Origin: Bacteroidia bacterium
Lineage (GTDB): Bacteria > Bacteroidota > Bacteroidia > B-17B0 > Aurantibacillaceae
Assembly: GCA_016787705.1 (NCBI GenBank)
Contig: JAEUTP010000017.1
Coordinates: 443,511 to 507,510 of the forward strand
Length of the DNA stretch: 64,000 nucleotides
Direction of reading: 5' to 3'
The stretch's first letter is position 1, and every line of letters begins with the position of its first letter. Below the pieces are notes generated by a model that had not been told where the DNA came from, ran no database searches, and saw only the letters and a program-made list of their open reading frames with translations. Positions 44,853-55,132 of the stretch are shown here, piece by piece. The position numbers and the translations under genes are program-made.

Positions 44853-46754
44853 TTAATTTTCTAAGATTTTAAATTCTACGCGGCGGTTTTGCGCATGTTC
44901 TATTTCACTGCAAGGTACATTGTCTTTACACTTGTTTAATAATTTTCCTTCACCATAACCAATAGATATGATCCTGTCTGCGTCAATGCCAGCGGCTGTA
45001 ATGTATGCCAAAGCAGTTTTTGCGCGTAGCTGACTAAGCTTTAAATTATCTGCATCTGTTCCTTTACTATCGGTATGTGCACTTATCTCTATCTTAATAG
45101 TTTTATTTGTATTTAATACCAGTATCACTTTGTTTAATACTTCTTGGGCCTGTGGCAAAAGATCTGTTTTATTGGTCTCAAACAAAATATTTTCAATGAT
45201 CGTATTGCTGGTCTTTTTTGGTTTTTTGTTTGTCATCAAGTCAAGCCATGGGTCATCCAGTTCAATATCTTTAATTTTATTTATTTCCGCATCAATAGGT
45301 TTGTATAAAAAACGTTTGCCTTTTTCGTTTGTAATTACTTTTACTAATTTATCATCTAAAGTGTATACTAAGATATTTTTAAAGGCATCAAAAGTATTAT
45401 CTGAATTATTGGCACTTAAGTAAAAGCGTTTTAAAAATGGAAGATACTTAAATTTAAAAGCACCTAGATCATCAGTTAAAACACTGTCTATTACCAGGTA
45501 ATTTTCGTTCAATAAAATTATTTTTACTTTCTCTAATGGTTTATTATTTTGATCACCGTACAGTTTGGCACTTACATTCATTTTCATTTCATCATCGCTT
45601 ATAGAAATGGAGTTGAATAGATCGTTATAACTTGTGTTTATTTTTAAAGATCTTCGTGTACCTGCTATTGTATCAAGGTACTTAACATAATTATCATCCT
45701 TATTTAAAAAGTCAAGTTTTTCACCAGTACCAACTTCTTTGGTATCAACACCAATAAAGTATGTGTCATCCGGTCTTAAATCTTCAAAAACAAAAGCGCC
45801 CAAAACATTAGAGGTTGTTTTTTTTACAATCGTATTATGCTTGTTGCATAAATAAACTGTTTTATTAGCGAAGAATTTTTTTTGTTGCCCTGATGCCAAA
45901 ACCAGCTTGCCACCAATATTTGATACGTATTGGTTGTTGGCTATATTCTTTAGCTCTTCAGGTTTTAAAACCCATTCGCAGCCGCCATTGGCTGGTTTTG
46001 CCTCCGAAATATTAATTTTAGTGGAATTAAATAATGTAAATTTTGCCGAAGCTGTTTCTGCATCTTTTGTGTTAAGTTTTATTTTATAAACTTCTGATGC
46101 TTTAACATCTGTAAATGCGAATGCGCCAAAACGATTGGTAGCTGTAGTTTTTAAAACCTTCCCGTTTTTATCAAGTATGGTTATTACCTGGTTAACTACA
46201 GGTAATTTTTCATTCTTATTCAAACAAATTCGTCCGGCAAGTATTACAGGAATTTCAACGTTTGCATTTGCTACATTGGTTTCATATGTTAACGGCTTGT
46301 TCTTTAATATCGATCGGTTGAATTTATTTGTATAAGCTGTATCGGAGATCATTTTAGACTTACCGTCAAAAAATATTTTACAGAAAGGTTTTTTAAAAGC
46401 GTTGGTATCAATATCCTCATCTGTTTTTAAAACAAAGGGAACGTTGAGCTCGTGCACCATATTTATGTCCTGTTTTTCTTTTGGGATGTCATCTGTCTTC
46501 ACTTCCAAAAATAGAGTTTGGTATTTTGGATTACTGAAATAAATTTGATAATTCTTATCAAAGGTTAATTTTAGTGTGAAATCAGACTTTGTTTTTGTAT
46601 TTAAAGTTTCTTTTACAGCACCGTCTTGTTTTATAACAATGGTGGTATTTATTAAGGGCGCGGTATTAAATTCAGAATGGCCAATAATAGTGACCTGACC
46701 GTTCAAAAAAACAGTGTAACAAATACTAAGTAAAAAAATGAGGGAACGCTTCAT
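44853..46754 (-). CDS. OmpA-family outer-membrane/peptidoglycan-binding protein
   Basis: A 633-residue protein with a signal peptide (residues 1-19). Residues 20-490 hold repeated carboxypeptidase-regulatory-like beta-sandwich modules (repeats of the type VSNIGGKLVL, KTTSNVLGAFVFEDL, DDLGAFKFKYL). The C-terminal OmpA domain (residues 525-633) has the IKIEISAHTDSKGTDADNLKL and QNRRVEFKIL motifs that hold peptidoglycan. Bacteroidota use such proteins to link outer-membrane complexes to the wall. It lies upstream of gldC, and the two may work at the envelope together; this is inference. Confidence 0.87.
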   Translation of the reverse strand: MKRSLIFLLSICYTVFLNGQVTIIGHSEFNTAPLINTTIVIKQDGAVKETLNTKTKSDFTLKLTFDKNYQIYFSNPKYQTLFLEVKTDDIPKEKQDINMVHELNVPFVLKTDEDIDTNAFKKPFCKIFFDGKSKMISDTAYTNKFNRSILKNKPLTYETNVANANVEIPVILAGRICLNKNEKLPVVNQVITILDKNGKVLKTTATNRFGAFAFTDVKASEVYKIKLNTKDAETASAKFTLFNSTKINISEAKPANGGCEWVLKPEELKNIANNQYVSNIGGKLVLASGQQKKFFANKTVYLCNKHNTIVKKTTSNVLGAFVFEDLRPDDTYFIGVDTKEVGTGEKLDFLNKDDNYVKYLDTIAGTRRSLKINTSYNDLFNSISISDDEMKMNVSAKLYGDQNNKPLEKVKIILLNENYLVIDSVLTDDLGAFKFKYLPFLKRFYLSANNSDNTFDAFKNILVYTLDDKLVKVITNEKGKRFLYKPIDAEINKIKDIELDDPWLDLMTNKKPKKTSNTIIENILFETNKTDLLPQAQEVLNKVILVLNTNKTIKIEISAHTDSKGTDADNLKLSQLRAKTALAYITAAGIDADRIISIGYGEGKLLNKCKDNVPCSEIEHAQNRRVEFKILEN

Positions 46755-46790
46755 TATAAATATTAACTAAATGTAATTTTTTTGAAGTTA

Positions 46791-47879
46791 TTAGCCAAAA
46801 TTTTCTTTTATAAAGTTATTAATTGTCTTTACAGAAACCTTTTCAAGCCTACGATGATAAGCATTTATCGTAATATGAAGTGTTTGTATATTATTTATTT
46901 TGGCAAAGCCTTTATCATATTGTTTGCTTATAGAATTTAAATAATCGTTAGAGATGCTTTGCTCATATTTTCTGCCGCGTTTTTTTATGTTTTGCTTTAA
47001 ATTTTTAGTGCTTGTGTTCAGGTAAACAATAAGATCGGGTTTAGGCAACTGATCGGCAATAATTTTAAATTGTTTTTTAAAAAGTATGAAATCTTTTTTA
47101 GATAAATTGATCTTTGCAAACCATAAGCATTTATATAAACTATAATCACTTACAATTAATTTTTTTTCTGATTTGAATGTTTGATTCAGCTGCTTGAACC
47201 TGCTAACTAAAAAACTGTATTCTAACGGAAAAGCAAAAAGCTTTTTATTGTCGTAAAATAATGGTAATAGCGGATTGTCTTCAAATTCTTCAGGTAAGAA
47301 TCGGGCATTCAATTTTTTAGCTAAAACTTTTGCCAGCGTAGTTTTTCCCGATCCAATATTACCCTCAAAACAAATGTATTTTAGGTCTTTTAAAGCATTG
47401 TATTTTTTTACCGGTAATTTATCTTTACTGTTCTTTAATAAAATAGAAATTGATTTTTTTAATACCGGGTGAACAAAATCGGGGGCAATATCATTTAAAG
47501 GCTTTAAAACAAAATTTCGTAAATGCAGGCGCGGGTGTGGTATTTCAATAGCTTTTGCTGAAATTATTTCTGAATTAAAAAATAAAATATCAATATCAAC
47601 CGTTCTATCCGTATTTTTTGCTGAACCTCTTTTGCGGCCAAGGCTTTTTTCGATCCTTAAAGCTTTCGCTAAAAGATTTTGCGCACTTAGTTGTGTTTCA
47701 ATTTTAATAACCTGGTTAAGGTATTTATTCTCCGAAACGCTACCCCAGGCTGCGGTTTCATAAATATAGGATTGGGCGGTGATCCTGCCTAAAATCCTGC
47801 TGATAGCATCTTTTGTAGCATTTAGATTAACTATCCGGTTGCCAATATTTCCGCCCAAACATAAAAAAGCTACATTCAT
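46791..47879 (-). CDS. folK: FolK-deoxynucleoside kinase fusion
   Basis: A 362-residue two-domain enzyme. Residues 1-155 are HPPK (6-hydroxymethyl-7,8-dihydropterin pyrophosphokinase, FolK), with LCLGGNIGNR, the Asp95/Asp97 pair in DRTVDIDILF and the PHPRLHLRNFVLKPL segment. Residues 166-362 are a deoxynucleoside kinase with P-loop GNIGSGKT (residues 173-180). The fusion couples folate and deoxynucleotide synthesis and is known in Bacteroidota. Start ATG at 47879, with a -7 element at 47929-47936. Confident for both domains; nucleoside specificity is open. Confidence 0.93.
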   Translation of the reverse strand: MNVAFLCLGGNIGNRIVNLNATKDAISRILGRITAQSYIYETAAWGSVSENKYLNQVIKIETQLSAQNLLAKALRIEKSLGRKRGSAKNTDRTVDIDILFFNSEIISAKAIEIPHPRLHLRNFVLKPLNDIAPDFVHPVLKKSISILLKNSKDKLPVKKYNALKDLKYICFEGNIGSGKTTLAKVLAKKLNARFLPEEFEDNPLLPLFYDNKKLFAFPLEYSFLVSRFKQLNQTFKSEKKLIVSDYSLYKCLWFAKINLSKKDFILFKKQFKIIADQLPKPDLIVYLNTSTKNLKQNIKKRGRKYEQSISNDYLNSISKQYDKGFAKINNIQTLHITINAYHRRLEKVSVKTINNFIKENFG

Positions 47880-47928
47880 AATATTATTTAATAGTAAAAC
47901 CGCTTATTAATTACCTTTAATCACGGTA

Positions 47929-47936
47929 CAAACTTA
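47929..47936 (-). promoter_or_regulatory. Bacteroidota -7 element (TAAGTTTG) for folK
   Basis: The minus strand matches TAnnTTTG 49 bp upstream of the folK start codon. Confidence 0.45.
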
Positions 47937-47999
47937 AATAAATTAAACAAAAGTAAAGGTAGTTGGTTAACTATCACAAATAAAAGAAGTAATATTAAT

Positions 48000-49772
48000 A
48001 TGAAGCAATTTTTTGGAGCATTTTTCGGGTCGATTTTAGGAATTATTATAGCAACTGTATTAGCAGTTGTAATGATCATTGGAGCAGTTAAAGCAAGTTT
48101 TGGATCAAATACAAAGGATGAAGATGAAGTGTCAACAGTAAAGACCAATTCTGTTTTAAAATTAGATCTTGAAGGCCAGATACAGGATCGTGAGAAAGAA
48201 AACCCTTTAAAAGAATTTGGAGATCTTGGCCCTTTAACAGCTGAAGGCGCATACGGATTAAACGTTTTGATAGATAAGATCCAAAAAGCAAAAACAGATG
48301 ATAAGATAAAAGGTATTTATTTATACTCAAAGCATTTGGAAGCAGGTTTTGCAACCACACAGGAATTAAGAAATGCCCTGGAAGATTTTAAAAAATCAGG
48401 AAAATTCATTTACAGTTATGCCGAATTTTATGGACAAAAAGAATATTATTTAGCGTCGGTTGCTAATAAAGTTTTCTTAAACCCGCAGGGCGATCTGGAT
48501 TGGAAAGGGTTAAGCATGAGCATCATGTTTTTTAAAAATGCTTTCGAAAAATTAGGTGTAGATGTTCAGGTGTTTCGTCACGGTAAATTTAAAAGCGCTG
48601 TTGAGCCTTTTTTATTGGATAAAATGAGCGCCTCCAACCGCCTGCAATCCGAAACTTTTTTAAATAGTATCTGGTCTACAATGTTGCAAAATATATCTAA
48701 AGACAGAAAAATGTCTGTTGAAGAGCTTAACAGAATGGCAAATAATCTGGAAATTAAATTCCCCGAAGATGCTGTTGGAAAATTAGTAGATGCTACATAT
48801 TATGAAGATGAGGTTTTAACAGAGATAAAAAAGAAAGTTGGCGTTGCTGAAAAAGATAAATTAAATTTAGTGGATATAGATAAGTACGATCCAAAAGATA
48901 AAAAAACAGAAGGTAAAGATGTAAAAAAGATAGCGGTTATTTACGCCAGCGGAAGCATTAACAGTGGTAACGGTGGGGATGATGAAATTGGCAGCGATGC
49001 GTTGGCCAAAACAATTAAAGATGCTCGTTTGGATGATAAAGTAAAAGCAATTGTGCTACGTGTTAATTCGCCTGGTGGCAGTGCTTTGGCAAGTGATGTA
49101 ATTTGGAGAGAAGTGGTGCTTGCAAAAAAAGCAAAACCGGTAATCGTTAGCATGGGTAATTTAGCGGCAAGCGGTGGTTATTATATTAGCTGTGCGGCCG
49201 ATCGTATTTTTGCGCAACCTAATACTATCACAGGTTCTATTGGTGTGTTTGGTATGATACCAAATATTCAAAAAGCATTAGATCAAAAATTAGGAATTAC
49301 GGTAGATACTGTAAATACTAACCTTCACAGTGATGTAGGTGGGCCGTTACGTGGTGTTTCTGCAACCGAGTACGAATATATACAAAGTGGTGTTGAACGT
49401 GTTTACGATGTATTTACAAAACGCGTTGCCGAGGGTCGGAAAATGAGTCAGGCCGATGTGGATAGTATTGGGCAGGGGAGGGTATGGACAGGCGCTGACG
49501 CCTTGAAGATAAATTTAGTAGATGAAATGGGCGGTTTAAATGATGCTATTGCTTACGCAGCAAAAAAAGCAAAAGTAACAGATTATAAATTGGTTGAATT
49601 ACCAAAACAAAAAAGTCCGTTTGATTTTTTGACTAAAAAAGAAAATGAGATAGAAGCACATTTTGTAAAGAAGAATTTAGGTATTTCTTATACTTATTTT
49701 AAACAGCTGCAAAAATTAGCAAGTCTGCAGGGTATCCAGGCCCGCTTGCCTTTTGAAATGCTTGTACAGTAA
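48000..49772 (+). CDS. sppA: Signal peptide peptidase SppA (67K type)
   Basis: A 590-residue inner-membrane serine-lysine protease that degrades released signal peptides and other membrane protein fragments. One N-terminal transmembrane helix (FFGSILGIIIATVLAVVMII) anchors it. Two ClpP-like halves follow. The Lys base is Lys198 in GKFKSAVEPF, and the nucleophile Ser391 is in NLAASGGYYI. The length is that of the long form in E. coli. It is transcribed alone and ends at a hairpin. Confidence 0.94.
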   Translation: MKQFFGAFFGSILGIIIATVLAVVMIIGAVKASFGSNTKDEDEVSTVKTNSVLKLDLEGQIQDREKENPLKEFGDLGPLTAEGAYGLNVLIDKIQKAKTDDKIKGIYLYSKHLEAGFATTQELRNALEDFKKSGKFIYSYAEFYGQKEYYLASVANKVFLNPQGDLDWKGLSMSIMFFKNAFEKLGVDVQVFRHGKFKSAVEPFLLDKMSASNRLQSETFLNSIWSTMLQNISKDRKMSVEELNRMANNLEIKFPEDAVGKLVDATYYEDEVLTEIKKKVGVAEKDKLNLVDIDKYDPKDKKTEGKDVKKIAVIYASGSINSGNGGDDEIGSDALAKTIKDARLDDKVKAIVLRVNSPGGSALASDVIWREVVLAKKAKPVIVSMGNLAASGGYYISCAADRIFAQPNTITGSIGVFGMIPNIQKALDQKLGITVDTVNTNLHSDVGGPLRGVSATEYEYIQSGVERVYDVFTKRVAEGRKMSQADVDSIGQGRVWTGADALKINLVDEMGGLNDAIAYAAKKAKVTDYKLVELPKQKSPFDFLTKKENEIEAHFVKKNLGISYTYFKQLQKLASLQGIQARLPFEMLVQ

Positions 49773-49790
49773 GGCCTTCAACATCTAAAT

Positions 49791-49825
49791 TTAGCCTAAA
49801 ACCAAAAATTTTGATTTTAGGCTAA
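49791..49825 (+). terminator. Intrinsic terminator of sppA
   Basis: TTAGCCTAAAA and TTTTAGGCTAA form an 11-bp inverted repeat 18 bp past the stop codon of sppA. The T-run is short. Confidence 0.65.
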
Positions 49826-49858
49826 TCTGTCTTATATTTATGTGTTTTAACACAAAAA

Positions 49859-52800
49859 TTGAGTACAGAGATCTTAAATAATTCTACAGCTGAGATTGAC
49901 GAATTAAATGCTTCCGCTTGGAACTTAAATCGTGAAAATGCCCCTAAGGCTATTGAATTAGCAACAAAGGCTTTGGAGCGATCAGTTTCTGTAAACTATA
50001 CAAATGGTATTGCGCATGCAAAAAAAACACTGGGTGCCTGCCATGTGTGGATAGCTAAGAATGAAGATGCTGCTAATTATTGTTTCGAAGCCATTTCTTT
50101 ATTTCAGGTTTTAAAAGATAAAAAAAACGAGTCGGAAACAAATTACATTTTAGGAAGTAATTTTTTTTATTTGTCAGATTACGACACTTCTATTAAATAT
50201 TATAAAAAAAGCTACGATATCAGTACCGAAATTGATTTTGTTTTTGGTATGGCCGATGGATTGAATGGTATGGGTACTGTGTATTATACCATTGAGCAGA
50301 ACGAAAGCGCTTTGGATGTATTAACGCAAAGCGAAAAAATTTGTCGAGAAAACGATCTTAAAACTATTTTAATAAAAGTATTAGACGGATTAGGCGAGAC
50401 CTATTACAATTTAAAAGATTACAACAAAGCACTTGCTTATTATAACGAATGTTTGGCTATTATTTCGGTTCTTACCGGTAATTTCAGGGTAGCGGCATTT
50501 GCGTTGGATGGTTTGGGAAGAGCTTACACAGGCTTAAAACAGTTTGATAAAGCCCTTGAAAAATATAGTGAAAGTTTAAAGATACGTAAAGACATTGAAT
50601 TTAAGTTTGGTGTTGCAACTACTTTAAATAATATTGGCAAATTATACATTCAAAAAAATGATAGTGAAAATGCTATCAAAAATTTAACCCAGGCATACGA
50701 GCTTTCAAAGCAAATATCGAGTAAAGAAGGTGTTTACCAGGCCAGTGAAAAACTGGCAGAGCTTTACGAGCGGCAAAATAACTCGGTTGAGGCATTAAAA
50801 TTTTATAAAAGCTTTCATGAGGCAAAAGAAGATGTGCGTAATCATAAAAGCGCACAGCTTTCAAAAAGTTTAGAGCTTCAAAACAAAGTACTACAATCAC
50901 AGGCAGAGAAAGCAATTTTAGAGGAGCGCGCCAAAGAACTTGAGAATTTTTCGGAGAGCTTGGTATTGATGCGTGAAGTAGGGCAAAAGATCATTTCAAA
51001 TTTATCGGTTGCCACCATCGTTACAACCGTTTACAAAAGTGTAAATGAGTTAATGGATGCAACAGGTTTTGGTATTGGTATTTATCAACCTGAGGATAAT
51101 ACAATTGTTTATCCCTTATACATCGAAGGTGATGAACGTTTTGAAAATATTAAATACGAACTAAATGATAATAACCGTTTAACCGCGTTATGTTTTAACC
51201 AGGCAAAAGATATTATTATTAACGATTACGAAAGTGAGATCGGTAATTTTTTAACTAATGTAAGCAAACCAAAGGCAGGAAGAAACGTAGCCTCTATTAT
51301 TTATTTGCCATTACGTTATAAAGATGCCTTGCTGGGCGTAATGACTGTGCAAAGCTTTAACAAAAACGCTTATAGTAATTACCATTATAACATTTTCAAA
51401 AACCTTGCAACCTACACGGCCATTGCCTTAGAAAATGCCAAGATGTATGAAGAGCAGGAGTTAAAAGTTGCCGAAAGAACCAAAGAATTAGTTCAAAGTA
51501 AAGAAGAAATTGAAAAAACCTACGAGAATAATAAAAAATTAAGTGAGATCGGTAAACAAATTACATCCAGCTTAAACCTGGGTAAGATCTTTAAAAAACT
51601 TCATGGCTCCATTAAAGAAATTATGGAGGCTGATTGTTTTGGAGTACGCTTATATCGTCCTGATCTTAATTCAGTACAATATAAATATGAGATCGAGAAT
51701 GGAGTGCTTGACCAGGACGTAGCAACCATTCCCTTAACCGATGAGGATAACTATACGGTTTGGTGTATTAAAAATAAAAAGGATATTTTCTTAAATGATA
51801 ACGTTAACGAATATCAAAAATACGTTAAACAAATTCGTGTAGTTTCAGGCGATATGCCTAATTCGTTATTGTTTACTCCAATGATGATAGGTGAGAAAAT
51901 TGTTGGGGTAATTACTGTACAAAGTTTTAAAAAGTTTGCTTACCAACCCCATCATATAGATATTTTGAGAACACTTGGAACTTATACTGCCATTGCCCTT
52001 GAAAATGCTTATTTATATGAGCACATGGAGGATAAAGTAAAAGAGCGTACCAAAGAAGTTGTAAAGCAAAAAGAAGAAATTGAAAAAACATTTGAGAACA
52101 CACGTCTGGTAAGTGAGATCGGTAAAGAGATATCACGTACATTTTCAATAGAAGAAATTATCAGCAAGGTTTATAACAGCATCAATCAATTAATGGATGC
52201 AACCATGTTTGGTATTGGTATCTATGATCCGGAGATTAAGCGTATTAATTTTAGAGGGGTAATAGAAGATGGAACCATCCTGGAGGATTATTATTATGAC
52301 CTTACAGATGTTATGCGTCCCGCGATTCAGTGTTTTACCAAACAGGAAGATTATGTGATCCTCGATTTTACTGAGGAATTTTTAAAGACCAATAAGATTA
52401 AAAACCGTCATTCTATTCCGGGGAAAAATACAGAATCTATCATCTATATTCCGCTAACCCAAAATAATAAAAAAATAGGTGTACTTACAGTACAAAGTTT
52501 TAAAGCGCACGCTTACAACGATTATCATTTGCAATTAATAAAAAGTGTGGCTACTTACGCTGCTATTGCTTTGGATAATGCTTCACTTTATACAAACCTT
52601 GAAACAAGGGTAGAAGAGAGAACTGAGGAGATCGCAAAAAATTATAACGATACAAAATTACTGGGCGAGATCGCTAAAGAACTAAGTTCTTCACTTTCTA
52701 TTGAAACAATTGTAAATTCTGTTTACAAAAACATCAATAACCTGATGCGTACCGATAGTTTTGGTATTGCATTGTTCGATCCACAAAATTATGTGTTGGA

Positions 52801-55078
52801 GTTTAATGGTTTTAGAGAGAATAACGAGATTGTTCCAAATTTTCAGATCGATGTTACTGATCTTAACCGTTTAGGGTCTTTATGCTTTCATAATAAACAA
52901 GAGATCATAATAAATGATTTTGTAAATGAGCATTCTAAATATATTACACTTGAAGTAAAACCAATTTACGGTAAAGCTACTTCTTCAATTATTTATTTGC
53001 CTTTGTATTCAAAAGACGAAGTAATTGGTGTTATTACCGTTCAAAGTTTAGAAAAAGATTCTTATTCAGATTACCATGTAAGTATATTAAAAAATCTTGC
53101 CGTATCAATTGGTATAGCTTTAGATAATGCAAATTTATATCAAAATCTCGAAGATAAAGTAAACGAAAGAACACTTGAAGTTGTTAAACAAAAGGAAGAG
53201 ATCGTTAAAACATACGAAAACACACGTTTGGTAAGTGAGATTGGTAAAGACATATCCAGCACTTTTTCAATTGCAGATATCATTTCAAAAGTTTACCAAA
53301 GTGTAAATAAACTAATGGATGCCACTGTTTTTGGTATTGGTATTTACGATCCAAAAACCGAGGCAATTGTTTTTGAGGGCGTAATTGAACGTGGCGAAAA
53401 ATTATCAGTGTTCTCTTATTTTCTCAAAGAAACCCATCGTCCGGCCATACAATGTTTTACTGAACAAAAAGATTATTTAATAAACAATTACGCACGCGAT
53501 TACGCGCAAAATAATGTTACCGCAAAACAAGGCGAATTGCCTGATGGTATTATTTATGTGCCAATTACACAAGGCACAAAACGTATTGGTGTAATTACCG
53601 TACAAAGCTTTAAGGTGAATTCTTATACCGATTATCATTTGCAATTATTAAAAAGCTTAGCGGTATACACGGCTATTGCCTTGGATAACGCATCTCTTTA
53701 CAATAATTTAGATTTGCGTGTTAAAGAAAGAACCGAAGAGATTCGTATAGCTTATGAGAACACACGCTTGTTAAGCCAGATTGCGGAAGATATAAGTTCA
53801 TCATTATCAGTTGAAACGATTAACAGTAAAGTTTACGAAAATGTAAATAAGTTAATGGATGCTACCATGTTTGGTATTGGTTTGCATAACCCGGTAACAA
53901 ATGAATTGGAGTTTAAAGGATTTGTTGAGAATAATAATTTTATGGAAAATTTTTCTTACAGGTCAGATGATCCTAATCGTTTAGCAGCACAATGTTTTAC
54001 CGGACAAAAAGAGATCCATATTAATGATTATACAATTGAGTATAAAAAATATATTTCGGGTATGCAGGCACCAGTATCGGGGCAAGACTCAGTTTCTATT
54101 ATCTATCTACCTGTGTTCTCAAAAGATATTGCAATTGGCGTTTTAACCGTACAAAGTTTTGAGAAAAATGCTTATTCCGAATATCAATTCAATATCTTAA
54201 AAACGTTAGCAGTTTCTGTTGGCATTGCATTGGACAATGCTAACTTGTATCAAAATCTGGAAGAAAAAGTAAAAGAACGTACTACAGAAGTGATCAAACA
54301 AAAAGCGATCATCGAAGAAAAGAATAAAGATATTACAGATAGTATTAAATACGCTAAAAAAATTCAACAGGCTATTGCACCAAATATTGACGAGTTCAAT
54401 AAAAATTTTGTAGATAGTTTTATTTTATACAAACCAAAAGATATTGTATCGGGAGATTTTTATTGGTTTGAACATTTTGGCAATACTACCGTTTTTGCCG
54501 CTGCGGATTGTACTGGGCACGGCGTACCGGGTGCATTTATGTCGCTTATTTGCAGCGATATTATGTATAAGGTAATTAACGATCAAAAAGTAACCAGCCC
54601 GGCAGAAGCTTTAAAACATATTGACGAAAAATTAGTGCAGCTGATCAAAAAAAGTTCCGAAGCATCAGCTAATGACGGTATGGATATTGCGCTTTGTGCT
54701 TATTCTAAAAACGATAAAGTATTGAATTATGCCGGCGCACATCGCCCGCTTTTAATTATTCGCGGTGAAGAGATCTTAGAGTACAGGCCAAGTAAATTCT
54801 CTATTGGAGGGCATTCTACCGAAGGAAAGAATTTTGAATTGAACCAAATTGATGTTACGCCGGGAGATCAAATTTATTTGGTTACTGACGGTTATGCAGA
54901 TCAATTTGGTGGTGAAAAAGGAAAAAAGTTCAAATTCAAAAATTTAAAAGATCTTATACTAAGTGTTTCTAAAAAACCAATGCACGAACAAAAAAGAATT
55001 ATTGATGAGGCTTTTGAATCGTGGAAAGGTGGATTAGAGCAAGTAGATGATGTTTGTTTGATCGGGGTTAAGATCTAA
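49859..55078 (+). CDS. TPR - six GAF - SpoIIE-type serine phosphatase
   Basis: A 1739-residue cytoplasmic signalling protein with no transmembrane helix. A TTG codon at 49859 gives the best start. TPR repeats fill residues 20-340. A short coiled coil follows, then six tandem GAF domains of about 185 residues each, near residues 368-528, 561-717, 751-911, 934-1094, 1124-1278 and 1303-1464. The GAF-linker pairs alternate (GAF3 is most like GAF5, GAF4 most like GAF6). The C-terminal PP2C/SpoIIE phosphatase (residues 1514-1739) has SGDFYWF, DCTGHGVPGAFMSL and TDGYADQFGG. It probably removes phosphate from an anti-sigma-factor antagonist or a similar partner. Its ligands are unknown. Confidence 0.92.
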   Translation: MSTEILNNSTAEIDELNASAWNLNRENAPKAIELATKALERSVSVNYTNGIAHAKKTLGACHVWIAKNEDAANYCFEAISLFQVLKDKKNESETNYILGSNFFYLSDYDTSIKYYKKSYDISTEIDFVFGMADGLNGMGTVYYTIEQNESALDVLTQSEKICRENDLKTILIKVLDGLGETYYNLKDYNKALAYYNECLAIISVLTGNFRVAAFALDGLGRAYTGLKQFDKALEKYSESLKIRKDIEFKFGVATTLNNIGKLYIQKNDSENAIKNLTQAYELSKQISSKEGVYQASEKLAELYERQNNSVEALKFYKSFHEAKEDVRNHKSAQLSKSLELQNKVLQSQAEKAILEERAKELENFSESLVLMREVGQKIISNLSVATIVTTVYKSVNELMDATGFGIGIYQPEDNTIVYPLYIEGDERFENIKYELNDNNRLTALCFNQAKDIIINDYESEIGNFLTNVSKPKAGRNVASIIYLPLRYKDALLGVMTVQSFNKNAYSNYHYNIFKNLATYTAIALENAKMYEEQELKVAERTKELVQSKEEIEKTYENNKKLSEIGKQITSSLNLGKIFKKLHGSIKEIMEADCFGVRLYRPDLNSVQYKYEIENGVLDQDVATIPLTDEDNYTVWCIKNKKDIFLNDNVNEYQKYVKQIRVVSGDMPNSLLFTPMMIGEKIVGVITVQSFKKFAYQPHHIDILRTLGTYTAIALENAYLYEHMEDKVKERTKEVVKQKEEIEKTFENTRLVSEIGKEISRTFSIEEIISKVYNSINQLMDATMFGIGIYDPEIKRINFRGVIEDGTILEDYYYDLTDVMRPAIQCFTKQEDYVILDFTEEFLKTNKIKNRHSIPGKNTESIIYIPLTQNNKKIGVLTVQSFKAHAYNDYHLQLIKSVATYAAIALDNASLYTNLETRVEERTEEIAKNYNDTKLLGEIAKELSSSLSIETIVNSVYKNINNLMRTDSFGIALFDPQNYVLEFNGFRENNEIVPNFQIDVTDLNRLGSLCFHNKQEIIINDFVNEHSKYITLEVKPIYGKATSSIIYLPLYSKDEVIGVITVQSLEKDSYSDYHVSILKNLAVSIGIALDNANLYQNLEDKVNERTLEVVKQKEEIVKTYENTRLVSEIGKDISSTFSIADIISKVYQSVNKLMDATVFGIGIYDPKTEAIVFEGVIERGEKLSVFSYFLKETHRPAIQCFTEQKDYLINNYARDYAQNNVTAKQGELPDGIIYVPITQGTKRIGVITVQSFKVNSYTDYHLQLLKSLAVYTAIALDNASLYNNLDLRVKERTEEIRIAYENTRLLSQIAEDISSSLSVETINSKVYENVNKLMDATMFGIGLHNPVTNELEFKGFVENNNFMENFSYRSDDPNRLAAQCFTGQKEIHINDYTIEYKKYISGMQAPVSGQDSVSIIYLPVFSKDIAIGVLTVQSFEKNAYSEYQFNILKTLAVSVGIALDNANLYQNLEEKVKERTTEVIKQKAIIEEKNKDITDSIKYAKKIQQAIAPNIDEFNKNFVDSFILYKPKDIVSGDFYWFEHFGNTTVFAAADCTGHGVPGAFMSLICSDIMYKVINDQKVTSPAEALKHIDEKLVQLIKKSSEASANDGMDIALCAYSKNDKVLNYAGAHRPLLIIRGEEILEYRPSKFSIGGHSTEGKNFELNQIDVTPGDQIYLVTDGYADQFGGEKGKKFKFKNLKDLILSVSKKPMHEQKRIIDEAFESWKGGLEQVDDVCLIGVKI

Positions 55079-55132
55079 CAGATCCAATCGTTTTTAATCA
55101 TATTGATCAGCGTTACCGGCGTTATATAAAAT

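Noticed and set aside
48088..48360. Leucine-rich open frame opposite the start of sppA
   Set aside because: It is the complementary shadow of a clear protease gene and has no independent coding signals.
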